Below, piece after piece: positions 1 to 7,554 of a stretch of 34,746 bases of DNA. The notes beneath the pieces were generated by a model. The model had not been told where the DNA came from and did no database searches. It saw nothing but the letters and a program-made list of their open reading frames with translations. The position numbers and the translations under genes were made by a program. Position 1 is the first letter of the stretch; each line of letters begins with the position of its first letter. This stretch comes from Paracoccaceae bacterium. Its GTDB lineage: Bacteria > Pseudomonadota > Alphaproteobacteria > Rhodobacterales > Rhodobacteraceae. Where the stretch lies: contig REDZ01000109.1 of assembly GCA_007695345.1 (NCBI GenBank), positions 1-34,746 of the forward strand. The letters are read 5' to 3'.

Positions 1-51
1 ACGACCTACGGTACCCAAAACCGTCGCGCTACCAGGCTGCGCCACGCCCCG
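1..51 (-). tRNA. tRNA-Pro (anticodon UGG), 5' part, cut by window edge
   Basis: Read on the minus strand from base 51, the sequence gives an acceptor start CGGGGCG, a D-arm with AGCCTGGTAGCGC, and an anticodon arm ACGGT-TTTGGGT-ACCGT. The seven-base loop places the anticodon TGG at bases 17-15, so the tRNA decodes proline. The variable region and the start of the T-arm run off the window at base 1. The A-box fits tRNA-Pro of alphaproteobacteria. Upstream (bases 52-124) is a short AT-richer stretch before the neighbouring minus-strand gene; it probably holds the tRNA promoter, but no hexamers are convincing. Confidence 0.93.
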
Positions 52-124
52 ACGCTCTGCTCTTTAACGGGGAAGCCGGGGAGAGAAAAGCCTTTAATCG
101 CACCACCCTGAAATTCGCGACAGA

Positions 125-613
125 TCAGTCGCAGGGCCAGGCCGCGATATCCTGATCCAGCCGGGGATGGCGGATCTCGCTGCCTTCGGTGATGCCGAAC
201 TGGCGCGACAATCCGCCATTTATCTCCAGCACCATCAGCACATTAGGCCCGCCGGGGATCGGCGTTTCATCCAGTGGCTGCGCCTCGTGATGGATACGGG
301 TAATGCGGCCTTCGGGGTCGATGAACAGCATGTCGAGCGGGATCAGCGTGTTGCGCATCCAGAAGGATGGCGCGGTCGGCGCGTCATAGATGAACAGCAT
401 CCCGGCTGACCGCGCCATGCGCTCGCGATGCATCAGCCCGCGTGCGCGCGTCTCATCCGTATCGGCAATCTCGACTGTGAACTGCGCCTGCCCCCAGGGC
501 CCGCGCAGATCCACCTGACCGGGCGCACAGGCCGCCTGCGACACTGCGGCCCAGAATATGAACACAAACGACACAAGCCACAGACGCGCCACCATCCTTG
601 GGCGCGCGGTCAT
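125..613 (-). CDS. DUF192 family secreted/periplasmic protein
   Basis: A 162-residue protein with an N-terminal signal-like segment (basic start, hydrophobic residues about 9-27, A-x-A type end near VSQAACA), so it is probably exported. The rest matches the DUF192 fold: EIADTDETRARGLMHRE, then SFWMRNTLIPLDMLFID with the family's W-M-x-N-T core, then a conserved VLEINGG near the end. The molecular function of DUF192 is not established. Its start codon overlaps the stop of the cold-shock gene upstream by four bases (ATGA), so the two are translationally coupled; this pair is a familiar neighbourhood in Rhodobacteraceae. The in-frame ATG seven codons later is possible, but the overlap favours the first. 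Confidence 0.9.
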   Translation of the reverse strand: MTARPRMVARLWLVSFVFIFWAAVSQAACAPGQVDLRGPWGQAQFTVEIADTDETRARGLMHRERMARSAGMLFIYDAPTAPSFWMRNTLIPLDMLFIDPEGRITRIHHEAQPLDETPIPGGPNVLMVLEINGGLSRQFGITEGSEIRHPRLDQDIAAWPCD

Positions 614-1200
614 TCCTGCGCCTCTGTCACCTGTGGATCACGCGGCAGCGCGGCTTCCCATGGCTCGATGGACGCGGCCATGCGCCCGCGTTCCCCGTCG
701 ATCACGCGCAGCGCGACAGCCTCGCCCGGGTGCAATTCGGCCAGCCCGGCGCGGCGCAGCGTGGCCACATGCACGAACACATCTTCGGACCGGGCAAAGA
801 CATTGGCAAAGCCGAACCCCTTGCCCTTGTCGAACCATTTGACGCGCGCAGGCTCCAGCGGGATCGAATTGTCGATCTGCACGACCTCGGCCTGCGGCGC
901 GGTGGCCGTGACCTCTTCCTCGCCTTCGGGCGGCTGGATGTCCAGCACGGCGACCGTCTGCAGCCCCCGTGGGGTTTTCTGCACCGTGATACGCATGCGC
1001 GCGCGGTCACAGACGGACCCCAGCCCGTAATTGCGCAGTGCATTGGCATGCAGCAGGATGTCCGATTCCATGTCATCGGCCACAATGAAGCCATATCCCT
1101 TGACCGTGTCGAACCATTTCACGACGCCATCAATCACCATTTCGGATTTTGCATCCGATCCTGTGGTCACGTCATTCTGCGTCTGTTTCTGGTCAGGCAC
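610..1200 (-). CDS. Cold-shock protein with two cold-shock domains
   Basis: This protein carries two CspA-type OB folds. The first begins at VVKWFDTVKGYGFI (RNP1) with DILLHAN as a diverged RNP2. The second begins at RVKWFDKGKGFGFA with RNP2 VFVHV. The domains are joined by an acidic linker (PEGEEEVTATAPQ). Such proteins bind single-stranded nucleic acid and act as RNA chaperones or cold/growth-phase regulators. The start is uncertain: I prefer the GTG at 1200 (giving about 196 residues beginning M/V-PDQKQ), because homologues begin shortly before the first domain; ATG codons at 1230 and 1254 add 10 or 18 residues with no domain content. It is followed without a gap by the DUF192 gene. Confidence 0.88.
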   Translation of the reverse strand: MPDQKQTQNDVTTGSDAKSEMVIDGVVKWFDTVKGYGFIVADDMESDILLHANALRNYGLGSVCDRARMRITVQKTPRGLQTVAVLDIQPPEGEEEVTATAPQAEVVQIDNSIPLEPARVKWFDKGKGFGFANVFARSEDVFVHVATLRRAGLAELHPGEAVALRVIDGERGRMAASIEPWEAALPRDPQVTEAQE

Positions 1201-1266
1201 TCTGTGTTCCAGTCCTCGAATCAAGCGCATCCGGGCATAGTAACCGGATGCCATGTGGCTTGCCTG

Positions 1267-1872
1267 TCACGGGGACAGCCGTTGGATAGACCAGGCCGCT
1301 CGCGCGTCGGTCCGAAGCCAACGAAAACGATCATGCAGGCGAAACGCGCCATCGGCCCAGAACTCGATCTCGAGCGGGACAATCCGGTAGCCGCCCCAGA
1401 ACGGCGGGCGCGCGGGGTTGGTGCCGTGGCGCGCCGTCTGGCGTGCAACTTCGGCGATCAGCTCGGCACGGCTGCCAAGGGGTTGCGACTGTTTCGATGC
1501 CCAGGCCCCCAGCCTGCTTTTCAGCGAGCGCGAGGCGAAATAGGCATCGGCATCTGCCCCCTCATGGCGGCTGACAGTGCCCCGTACCCGGATCTGACGG
1601 CGCAGCGATTTCCAGTGCACCGCAAAGGCGACCTTGCCCGCCCCCTCGATCTCGCGCGCCTTGGCGCTTTCGTAATTGGTGTAGAACACGAAACTGTCGG
1701 GCAGGATATCCTTCAGAAGGACCATGCGGACATTGGGCATGCCGTCGGCATCGACCGTCGAAAGCGCGATGGCGTTGGGATCGTTGGGTTCGGACAGCTC
1801 GGCCTCATCCAGCCAGCGCTGCGCGATCACCATGGGGTCATCCCCAGCAAAGATGCCGTTACGGTCGCTCAA
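1267..1872 (-). CDS. pdxH: Pyridoxamine/pyridoxine 5'-phosphate oxidase
   Basis: PdxH makes pyridoxal 5'-phosphate by FMN-dependent oxidation of pyridoxine or pyridoxamine 5'-phosphate in the cytoplasm. The 201-residue product has the expected order: [23 protein letters not shown] and [15 protein letters not shown] (FMN contacts), [20 protein letters not shown], the [14 protein letters not shown] region, and the C-terminal signature [15 protein letters not shown] with RLSP at the end. The frame is open upstream, but I place the start at a TTG (1872-1870), with GGGGG six bases upstream; the product then begins near the usual family N-terminus. The gene is divergent from fabI, with 228 bases between them. 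Confidence 0.94.
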   Translation of the reverse strand: MSDRNGIFAGDDPMVIAQRWLDEAELSEPNDPNAIALSTVDADGMPNVRMVLLKDILPDSFVFYTNYESAKAREIEGAGKVAFAVHWKSLRRQIRVRGTVSRHEGADADAYFASRSLKSRLGAWASKQSQPLGSRAELIAEVARQTARHGTNPARPPFWGGYRIVPLEIEFWADGAFRLHDRFRWLRTDARAAWSIQRLSP

Positions 1873-2100
1873 GTTGTCCCCCTGTTGCGGCACGGTTCTG
1901 CGCCAGTGCCGGCTCTGGATCGTCCGGCTTTGCATATTGCGACGCCGGTGCCTTACCTCGCGCAATTGTTAACAGCTTCAACAACTCATGCAACCGGATT
2001 GACTGTTTGCCCGGATGGATCTTTGCATTTTGCGTGTGCTTGCAGCAATCTGCATCATGACATAGAACCAGTGAGGAAACAGTCAACTGGCGGGACGGGT
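1873..2100. promoter_or_regulatory. Divergent promoter region, pdxH (-) / fabI (+)
   Basis: The 228 bases between two divergent starts are locally AT-richer than the coding DNA. For fabI the best candidate is TTGCAG (2040-2045), a 17-base spacer and TAGAAC (2063-2068), about 30 bases before the start; both hexamers are imperfect. A short dyad, TTGTT and AACAA around 1966-1984, is also present, but it is too short to name a regulator. No convincing promoter was found for pdxH. Confidence 0.3.
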
Positions 2101-2922
2101 ATGACGGGATTGATGGCAGGCAAGCGCGGCCTGATCATGGGGCTGGCGAATGACAAATCGATCGCCTGGGGCATTGCAAAGGCGCTGGCCGAACACGGGG
2201 CCGAACTGGCCTTCTCCTATCAGGGCGCGGCGCTGAAAAAGCGTGTGCAGCCGCTGGCCGAGCAACTGGGCACCCCACGGCTTTTCGAGTGTGATGTCAG
2301 CGACATGGACTCACTTGACAAGGTGTTTCAGGGGCTAGATGACCTGTGGGGCAGCATTGATTTCGTGGTCCATGCCATCGGCTTTTCCGACAAGTCCGAA
2401 CTGCGCGGCCGCTATGTCGATACCTCGCGCGACAATTTCGCGATGACCATGGATATCTCGGTCTATTCCTTCACCGCTGTCTGCCAGCGCGCGGCCCGGC
2501 TGATGCCCGACGGTGGCAGCCTGCTGACCATGACCTATTACGGTGCCGAACAGGTGATGCCGCATTACAACGTCATGGGCGTGGCCAAGGCCGCGCTGGA
2601 AGCATCGGTCAAGTATATCGCCGAGGATCTGGGCAAGGATGCCATCCGCTGCAACGCGATCAGCGCAGGGCCGATCAAGACACTGGCCGCCAGCGGTATC
2701 GGCGATTTCCGCTATATCATGAAATGGAACGAGCTGAACTCGCCGCTGCGCCGTAATGTGACGCAGGATGAGGTCGGCAAGGCCGCGCTCTATCTGCTGT
2801 CGGATCTGGGCTCTGGCACGACAGGTGAGACGCTGCATGTCGATGCGGGGTATCATGTCGTGGGGATGAAGGCCGTGGACGCGCCCGATATCGATGTGGT
2901 GACCGGCAAGAAGGATGCCTGA
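2101..2922 (+). CDS. fabI: Enoyl-[acyl-carrier-protein] reductase (NADH)
   Basis: FabI performs the last reduction of each fatty-acid elongation cycle and is the target of triclosan-type inhibitors. The 273-residue protein has the FabI-specific nucleotide-binding start GLIMGLANDKSIAWGIA, the HAIGFSD segment, and the catalytic Y-x6-K in YYGAEQVMPHYNVMGVAKAAL, followed by the substrate loop AISAGPIKTLAASGI. The frame is open well upstream; the ATG at 2101 is the first sensible start, and an ATG four codons later (2113) is nearly as good. The stop overlaps the start of the following LysE gene by eight bases. An isolated fabI away from other fab genes is usual in this order. Confidence 0.96.
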   Translation: MTGLMAGKRGLIMGLANDKSIAWGIAKALAEHGAELAFSYQGAALKKRVQPLAEQLGTPRLFECDVSDMDSLDKVFQGLDDLWGSIDFVVHAIGFSDKSELRGRYVDTSRDNFAMTMDISVYSFTAVCQRAARLMPDGGSLLTMTYYGAEQVMPHYNVMGVAKAALEASVKYIAEDLGKDAIRCNAISAGPIKTLAASGIGDFRYIMKWNELNSPLRRNVTQDEVGKAALYLLSDLGSGTTGETLHVDAGYHVVGMKAVDAPDIDVVTGKKDA

Positions 2923-3568
2923 CACGATGACGCTCGCGCATGTCATTGCGTTCAACGTCACGCTTCTGGCGGCCTTTCTCAGCCCTGGCCCGGCCATGCT
3001 TTATGCCCTGCGCAACACGCTGCGCGGGGGGCTGGGGCTGGGCATTGCCACAGGCTGCGGGCTGGCGCTGGTCGCGGCAGGCTGGACGCTGGCGGCGTTT
3101 CTGGGCCTGCAGGCCGTATTCGCGCTGGTGCCATGGGCGTATGGCGCGCTCAGACTGGCGGGCGCGGCCTATCTGATCTGGCTGGCCTGGCATATCTGGC
3201 GCGATGCGGGCGCGCCACTTTCGGCTGTGCCGGACCGGCCCACGGGCCGGGTCGCTCTGCGCGCCTTTGGCATGGGAATGCTGATCAATCTTGCCAATCC
3301 GAAATCGGTGCTGTTCGCGGCGGCCGTGCTGGTGGTGATCTTTCCTGCGGGGCTGAGTGCGGCCGAGATTGCGCTCATTGTCACCAATCATCTGATGCTT
3401 GAAATGCTCGGCTACGCGCTGATTGCCTGGGCGCTCTCGCGCCCGGCGGCACGCATGGCCTATCTGGGCGCACGGCGCTGGCTGGACCGGGTGGCAGCGC
3501 TGGTGCTGGGCGCTTTGGGTGCGCGTCTGGCACTGCCGATGGCGGATACCGGGGCGGGTGCACCATGA
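2915..3568 (+). CDS. LysE family translocator (first of a tandem pair)
   Basis: A 217-residue integral membrane protein with about six hydrophobic segments. The LysE/RhtB signature is near the N-terminus (AFLSPGPAMLYALRNTLRGG), with the matching inner motif LINLANPKSVLFAAAVLVV in the second half. Family members export amino acids or related small molecules by proton antiport; the substrate cannot be told from sequence. The start overlaps the fabI stop by eight bases, so it is probably co-transcribed with fabI. The second paralogue starts 13 bases downstream. Confidence 0.88.
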   Translation: MPDTMTLAHVIAFNVTLLAAFLSPGPAMLYALRNTLRGGLGLGIATGCGLALVAAGWTLAAFLGLQAVFALVPWAYGALRLAGAAYLIWLAWHIWRDAGAPLSAVPDRPTGRVALRAFGMGMLINLANPKSVLFAAAVLVVIFPAGLSAAEIALIVTNHLMLEMLGYALIAWALSRPAARMAYLGARRWLDRVAALVLGALGARLALPMADTGAGAP

Positions 3569-3581
3569 CGGGGCGGCCCGG

Positions 3582-4193
3582 ATGACAGCGCTCTTTGCCG
3601 CATGGCTGGCGCATCTGATCGCTGCGGCCAGCCCCGGCCCGGCAATTCTGCTGGCCGCGCGCACCGGGGTCACGCAGGGCTTCGTCACGGGGCTGTGGCT
3701 GTCACTGGGGCTGGCCCTGGGCGCGGTGATCTGGGCGATGGCCGCGCTGTTCGGGCTGGCCGCGCTGTTTCAGATAGCGCCCGCGCTCTTCTGGGCGTTC
3801 AAGCTGGCGGGGGCCGCGTTTCTGATCTGGATTGCCGTGCAGATGTGGCGCCGCGCGCCGACCCCTCTTGACCTGCCCGACCCCGCTCTGGCCACCCCGC
3901 AATCGGCCGCGGCCGCATTCCGTCTGGGGCTGTTTGCCCAACTGGCCAACCCCAAACCGGCAGTGTTCTTCGGCGCGGTCTTTGTCGCGGCGGTTCCGCC
4001 CGGCACGGCGCTCTGGATGGTGGGCGTGCTGCTGGTCCTTGTGTTTTTCAACGAACTGATCTGCACTCTGGCCGTGGCCCGCGCCTTCAGCCTGCGCGCC
4101 CCGCGCCGGGCCTATACGCGCTTCAAGACCCATATCGACCGGGCGTTTGGCGGGTGCCTTGCCGCGCTTGGTGTCAAACTCGCCACAACCTGA
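3582..4193 (+). CDS. LysE family translocator (second of a tandem pair)
   Basis: A 203-residue membrane protein with the same architecture as its upstream neighbour: an [20 protein letters not shown] signature at the N-terminus and [19 protein letters not shown] in the middle, with about six hydrophobic helices. The frame is open before 3582, but that upstream part is arginine/tryptophan-rich shadow sequence; the ATG at 3582 gives the family's normal length. The two exporters are clearly related yet differ along their whole length, so the duplication is old or the pair was assembled; they may also form a hetero-oligomer. Substrate unknown. Confidence 0.87.
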   Translation: MTALFAAWLAHLIAAASPGPAILLAARTGVTQGFVTGLWLSLGLALGAVIWAMAALFGLAALFQIAPALFWAFKLAGAAFLIWIAVQMWRRAPTPLDLPDPALATPQSAAAAFRLGLFAQLANPKPAVFFGAVFVAAVPPGTALWMVGVLLVLVFFNELICTLAVARAFSLRAPRRAYTRFKTHIDRAFGGCLAALGVKLATT

Positions 4194-4204
4194 AAGGGAC
4201 CCCC

Positions 4205-4708
4205 ATGGCCGACCGCCTGCCGCATGAAAAAGGCTTTCACATCAGCTGGGACCAGATCCACCGCGACAGCCGCGCGCTGGCATGGCGGCTGGATGGTCAC
4301 GGCCCCGAAGAAGGCAACTGGCGCGCCGTGGTCGCCATCACGCGCGGGGGGCTGGCCCCTGCCATGATCATCTCGCGCGAACTGGATATCCGCGTGGTCG
4401 ACACGATCAGCGTCAAATCCTATGACTGGCAGAAACAGACCGATGCGGTGGTGCTGAAATCCCCGCAGGCCGATCTGATGGGAGATGACGGCGCGGGCGT
4501 GCTGATCATCGATGATCTGGTTGATACAGGCAAGACGCTGGAACTGGTGCGCCGGATGTATCCCAAGGCGCATTTCGCCACAGTCTATGCCAAGCCCAAG
4601 GGCCGCGACATGGTCGACAGCTTCATCACCGAGGTCAGCCAGGACACATGGATCTTCTTTCCATGGGACATGGCCCTGCAATATGTCGAGCCCTATCGCG
4701 GCCGCTGA
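4205..4708 (+). CDS. gpt: Xanthine-guanine phosphoribosyltransferase
   Basis: A 167-residue type I phosphoribosyltransferase that salvages xanthine, guanine or hypoxanthine with PRPP to make the nucleotides. The PRPP-binding loop [13 protein letters not shown] lies at residues 99-111. The N-terminal [17 protein letters not shown], the [20 protein letters not shown] segment and the ending [14 protein letters not shown] are typical of bacterial Gpt. The start ATG at 4205 follows AAGGGA by seven bases and lies 11 bases after the LysE stop. An earlier in-frame start would overlap the LysE gene by 40 bases and adds nothing recognisable. Confidence 0.93.
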   Translation: MADRLPHEKGFHISWDQIHRDSRALAWRLDGHGPEEGNWRAVVAITRGGLAPAMIISRELDIRVVDTISVKSYDWQKQTDAVVLKSPQADLMGDDGAGVLIIDDLVDTGKTLELVRRMYPKAHFATVYAKPKGRDMVDSFITEVSQDTWIFFPWDMALQYVEPYRGR

Positions 4709-4729
4709 CTTGCCTGCATAACCATCCCT

Positions 4730-4750
4730 TTCATCTTTGCCCAAATATCC
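4730..4750 (+). repeat. Dispersed intergenic repeat, diverged copy 1
   Basis: Twenty-one bases after the gpt stop, this stretch reads TTCATCTTTGCCCAAATATC, a diverged form of an element found twice more in the window, at 28063-28087 (plus) and 34511-34535 (minus). In all three cases the element lies in a short intergenic space. Similar sequences after gene ends are common, in my recollection, in Rhodobacterales genomes; their function is not known to me. Confidence 0.5.
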
Positions 4751-4765
4751 CGGGGGGAGCGAAGC

Positions 4766-4781
4766 GGGGGGCAGCGCCCCC
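4766..4781 (+). terminator. GC hairpin between convergent gpt and serine hydrolase genes
   Basis: GGGGGC-AGC-GCCCCC forms a six-pair perfect stem just after the repeat copy, in the space between two convergent genes. There is no T-tract on the plus strand (it is followed by AAACG), so it may be a weak or Rho-assisted terminator, or simply part of the repeat element. Confidence 0.35.
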
Positions 4782-4799
4782 AAACGCCGCCAGCGCCAT

Positions 4800-5951
4800 T
4801 CAAGGCCCGTGAGCAATGGCGCGGAACATCGCCAGATTACCCGCCCCCACACCCGGCGCGCGGAATTGCCTGTCTGCCGCGTTGACCGCGATCACCACAT
4901 CTCGCGCACTGTCGATATAGACATATTGCCCATAGATGCCGCGCGCGAGCACCTCGCCCCGCCCCGCGCCCTCCGGCACCCACCACTGATACCCATATGG
5001 TGCCCCGTCCGGTGCCTGCGGGCGGATGGACTCCGCCACCCAATCCGCGGGCACAAGCTGGCGGCCCTGCCACGCGCCACCCTGCGCGACCAGCAGGCCC
5101 AGCCTTGCGAAATCGCGCGTGGTCAGGTTCAGCCCGCCCAGCACAAAGGCCACGCCATGCCCGTCGATCAGGTAATAGGGCGCGCGTTCCAGCCCCATGG
5201 GCACGAACAACCGCGCCTCCAGCAAGCCGGGGACCGACCGCCCCGTTGCTGCCCGGATCACCATCCCCAACACATGCGTGTCGATTGACACATATTGCCA
5301 GCGCGTGCCGGGATCAGCGGCGCGCGCGTCCTGCCCGGCGGCAAAATCATCCATCGACCGTCCCAGCGCCAGCACGCGGCCCATGCGGTTGATGTCGGAC
5401 TTGTAATCCAGATAATCCTCGTTGAACGCGATGCCCGAGGACATGGTCAGCACATCGCGGATGCGCGCCCCGTCATAGGCCGACCCGCGCAGCGCGGGCA
5501 CAGTCTCGGTCACCAGGGTGTCCAGGTCTGGTACCTCCCCCTCTTTCAGCAGGATACCGTAGAGCAGCGAGAGCGCGCCTTTCGCCACCGACCATGAGAT
5601 GCGCAGATCCTCGGCGCGCGTGCCCAGCAGATAGTCCTCGGCCACGATCTGCCCGTCTTTCAGCACGACATAGGCCGTGACATTGCGCGCCGCCAACCAG
5701 TCGTCAAAGCCCGGCGGCATTTCGGCGGACGACGGTCCCTGCGGCAAGGGTGCGGGCGTGCCCGCCGTCATTTCTCGCGTCAGGAACATCTGGTCCATGG
5801 ACGAGAAATTCGCAACGATCCGGTTCTCGGCAAACAGGCTGTTCACAGCTATCAGGCGCAGGATCTCATCGCGTTTCCACAGCCCCGCTGCCAGCGCCAG
5901 AACGACCAGCACCAGCGCGCCGCGCGCGCCCCATCTCAGCCCCCTGCGCAT
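4800..5951 (-). CDS. Serine hydrolase, beta-lactamase class C family
   Basis: A 383-residue protein of the beta-lactamase/penicillin-binding-protein-like hydrolases (class C, 6-aminohexanoate-dimer hydrolase type). The nucleophile motif S-x-x-K is SVAK at residues 121-124, and the Y-x-S motif is in WQYVSIDTHVLG, replacing the Y-x-N of true beta-lactamases. A hydrophobic segment near residues 9-24 is a signal or membrane anchor, so it probably acts in the periplasm. The C-terminal GYQWWV region and GIYGQYVYID follow the family pattern. I set the start at the ATG at 5951, directly before the hydrophobic segment; the open frame continues upstream inside cmk. It starts seven bases after the cmk stop. 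Substrate unknown. Confidence 0.85.
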   Translation of the reverse strand: MRRGLRWGARGALVLVVLALAAGLWKRDEILRLIAVNSLFAENRIVANFSSMDQMFLTREMTAGTPAPLPQGPSSAEMPPGFDDWLAARNVTAYVVLKDGQIVAEDYLLGTRAEDLRISWSVAKGALSLLYGILLKEGEVPDLDTLVTETVPALRGSAYDGARIRDVLTMSSGIAFNEDYLDYKSDINRMGRVLALGRSMDDFAAGQDARAADPGTRWQYVSIDTHVLGMVIRAATGRSVPGLLEARLFVPMGLERAPYYLIDGHGVAFVLGGLNLTTRDFARLGLLVAQGGAWQGRQLVPADWVAESIRPQAPDGAPYGYQWWVPEGAGRGEVLARGIYGQYVYIDSARDVVIAVNAADRQFRAPGVGAGNLAMFRAIAHGP

Positions 5952-5958
5952 GGTGGCG

Positions 5959-6549
5959 TCAGCGCCCCAGCTTTGCCGCGACCAGCGCGCGGGCCTGTGC
6001 CACGGCCTCGGCAATGCTGAGCGTGCTGGTATCAAGCACCACGGCGTCGTCTGCGGCGCAAAGGGGCGCATCCGCGCGCCCCTGATCGCGCGCATCGCGG
6101 TCGCGCACCTGCGCCAGAACGTCATCATAAGAACCTTCGCCCGCTTCCTTCCAGCGTCGCTCGGCGCGCACTTCGGGGCTGGCGGTAACGAACAGCTTCA
6201 CGTCGGCCTGCGGACAGATCACCGTGCCGATATCGCGCCCGTCCAGCACGGCGCCGCCCTCGCGCCGGGCAAAGCTGCGCTGGAACTCTGTCAGCGCCGC
6301 GCGCACCTCGGCCATGGCCGCCACGCGCGAAGCGGCCTCCCCCGCCTGCAGGCTGCGCAGATCGTCGCGCGCCAGATCCTCGGGCAACAGCGCCTGCGCC
6401 GTGGCGACCGGATCTCCGCCCTTTACCGCCACTGCACGGTACAGAAGCCCCGTATCCAGATGCGCCAGCCCGAATTCCTGCGCCAGCGCGCGGCTGATCG
6501 TCCCCTTGCCCGCGGCCGCCGGCCCGTCTATCGCGACTGTGAACTGCAT
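5959..6549 (-). CDS. cmk: Cytidylate kinase
   Basis: Cmk phosphorylates CMP and dCMP with ATP. The 196-residue protein has the P-loop GPAAAGKGT (residues 9-17), [12 protein letters not shown], the [21 protein letters not shown] segment that binds the nucleotide, and the [12 protein letters not shown] region typical of bacterial CMP kinases. The ATG at 6549 is chosen because the P-loop then sits at the normal distance; the open frame reaches 29 codons further without homology-like sequence. In many Rhodobacteraceae cmk lies next to aroA and rpsA, but here it is followed by a serine hydrolase. Confidence 0.95.
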   Translation of the reverse strand: MQFTVAIDGPAAAGKGTISRALAQEFGLAHLDTGLLYRAVAVKGGDPVATAQALLPEDLARDDLRSLQAGEAASRVAAMAEVRAALTEFQRSFARREGGAVLDGRDIGTVICPQADVKLFVTASPEVRAERRWKEAGEGSYDDVLAQVRDRDARDQGRADAPLCAADDAVVLDTSTLSIAEAVAQARALVAAKLGR

Positions 6550-6679
6550 TCCCTGCCTCGTCCTTGTGCCCGTGTGCTCTGATGCCGCACTGGTAAAGCA
6601 ATTTTTCAGCATTGGCGATGCAATCTGCATGCACACGCGCTATATCGGTACGGGGAATCACGGCTTGGGGGCACGCGCC

Positions 6680-7447
6680 ATGCGCAAGACCAATTTCGCG
6701 TCGCTTCTGCTGGCCGGGCTGGTCGCAGGCGCAATGGCACTGCCTGCGCAGGCGGGGCAGCGCGGGCTGGCTTTTGCGCTGACAGGCGGCGTGTCCTACA
6801 GCCCCAGCTATTTCGGCTCTGACAGTTCGGAATTCGGGCCTTCGGGGCGGTTCAGCTTTCATGGGCTGCGGTTTCGCGGGTTCGATTTCGGCGAACGGGA
6901 TCGCACGGCCTTTGACGGACCGGTCGATTTCGAACCCGGCTTCGGCGTGCGTGGCGCTTTGCGCTACATCCCCGAACGCGATGCGATCTTCGGGATCGAT
7001 TCGGTCGACCCGTCGCTTGAACTGGGCGCCGGGGTGCATTTCACCGAAGATAACTGGCAGGTCTATACCGATCTGCGCTATGGCGCGATCGGGCATGAAG
7101 GGGTCGCAGGCGAAGCGGGCGCAAACCTGTTCTATCGCGGCGAAAGCGGGCTTGTGCTACATGCCGGGCCGCGCGTCGCCTTCGGCAACAGCCGCTTCAA
7201 CCAGACCTATTTCGGCGTGCCCGACGGGGCCGATCTGCCGGCCTATCGTGCGGGCAGCGGCATCATCTCAGCGGGCGTGGAAATCGGGGCCTATCAGGCA
7301 CTGTCCAATGACTGGGCCGTGACGGGCGCATTGCGCTATGACCGGTTGCGCGGGGATGCGGGGAATTCGCCCATCGTGCGCGAGGGACAGCGCGGCCAAT
7401 TCGGTGCCGAAATCGGGTTGCAGCGGCATTTCAACCTGCGCTTCTAG
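6680..7447 (+). CDS. MipA/OmpV family outer-membrane protein
   Basis: A 255-residue protein with a clear signal peptide (MRKTNFASLLLAGLVAGAMA, cleavage after PAQA) and a beta-barrel-like body of alternating aromatic and polar residues: GGVSYSPSYFGSDSSEFGP, a central DLRYGAIGHEG, and the ending GLQRHFNLRF with a terminal phenylalanine as recognised by the BAM complex. This fits MipA/OmpV family barrels, thought to sit in the outer membrane; MipA of E. coli scaffolds murein enzymes, while others are porin-like. The open frame extends 152 codons upstream but lacks coding character there. The gene stands alone, divergent from cmk. Confidence 0.83.
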   Translation: MRKTNFASLLLAGLVAGAMALPAQAGQRGLAFALTGGVSYSPSYFGSDSSEFGPSGRFSFHGLRFRGFDFGERDRTAFDGPVDFEPGFGVRGALRYIPERDAIFGIDSVDPSLELGAGVHFTEDNWQVYTDLRYGAIGHEGVAGEAGANLFYRGESGLVLHAGPRVAFGNSRFNQTYFGVPDGADLPAYRAGSGIISAGVEIGAYQALSNDWAVTGALRYDRLRGDAGNSPIVREGQRGQFGAEIGLQRHFNLRF

Positions 7448-7554
7448 CGCGCTTTTGTCAGACACGGGCCTGTCCGAGAAGGCGTGCGCGGGGCATGGCA
7501 TTCGGTCGGCGGGCGCGCTAGGTCTTGGGAAACACCAAGATAACCGGAGTGACC

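Noticed and set aside
1966-1984. TTGTT...AACAA dyad as a fatty-acid regulator site for fabI
   Set aside because: Five-base arms in an AT-richer promoter region are too likely by chance, and no known consensus is matched.
598-2100. Very long plus-strand open frame running into fabI (774 codons in all)
   Set aside because: The first 501 codons lie antisense to the cold-shock and pdxH genes, which have clear family matches; the true fabI begins at 2101.
6224-6679. Upstream extension of the MipA/OmpV gene
   Set aside because: It is antisense to cmk, and the signal peptide begins exactly at 6680.
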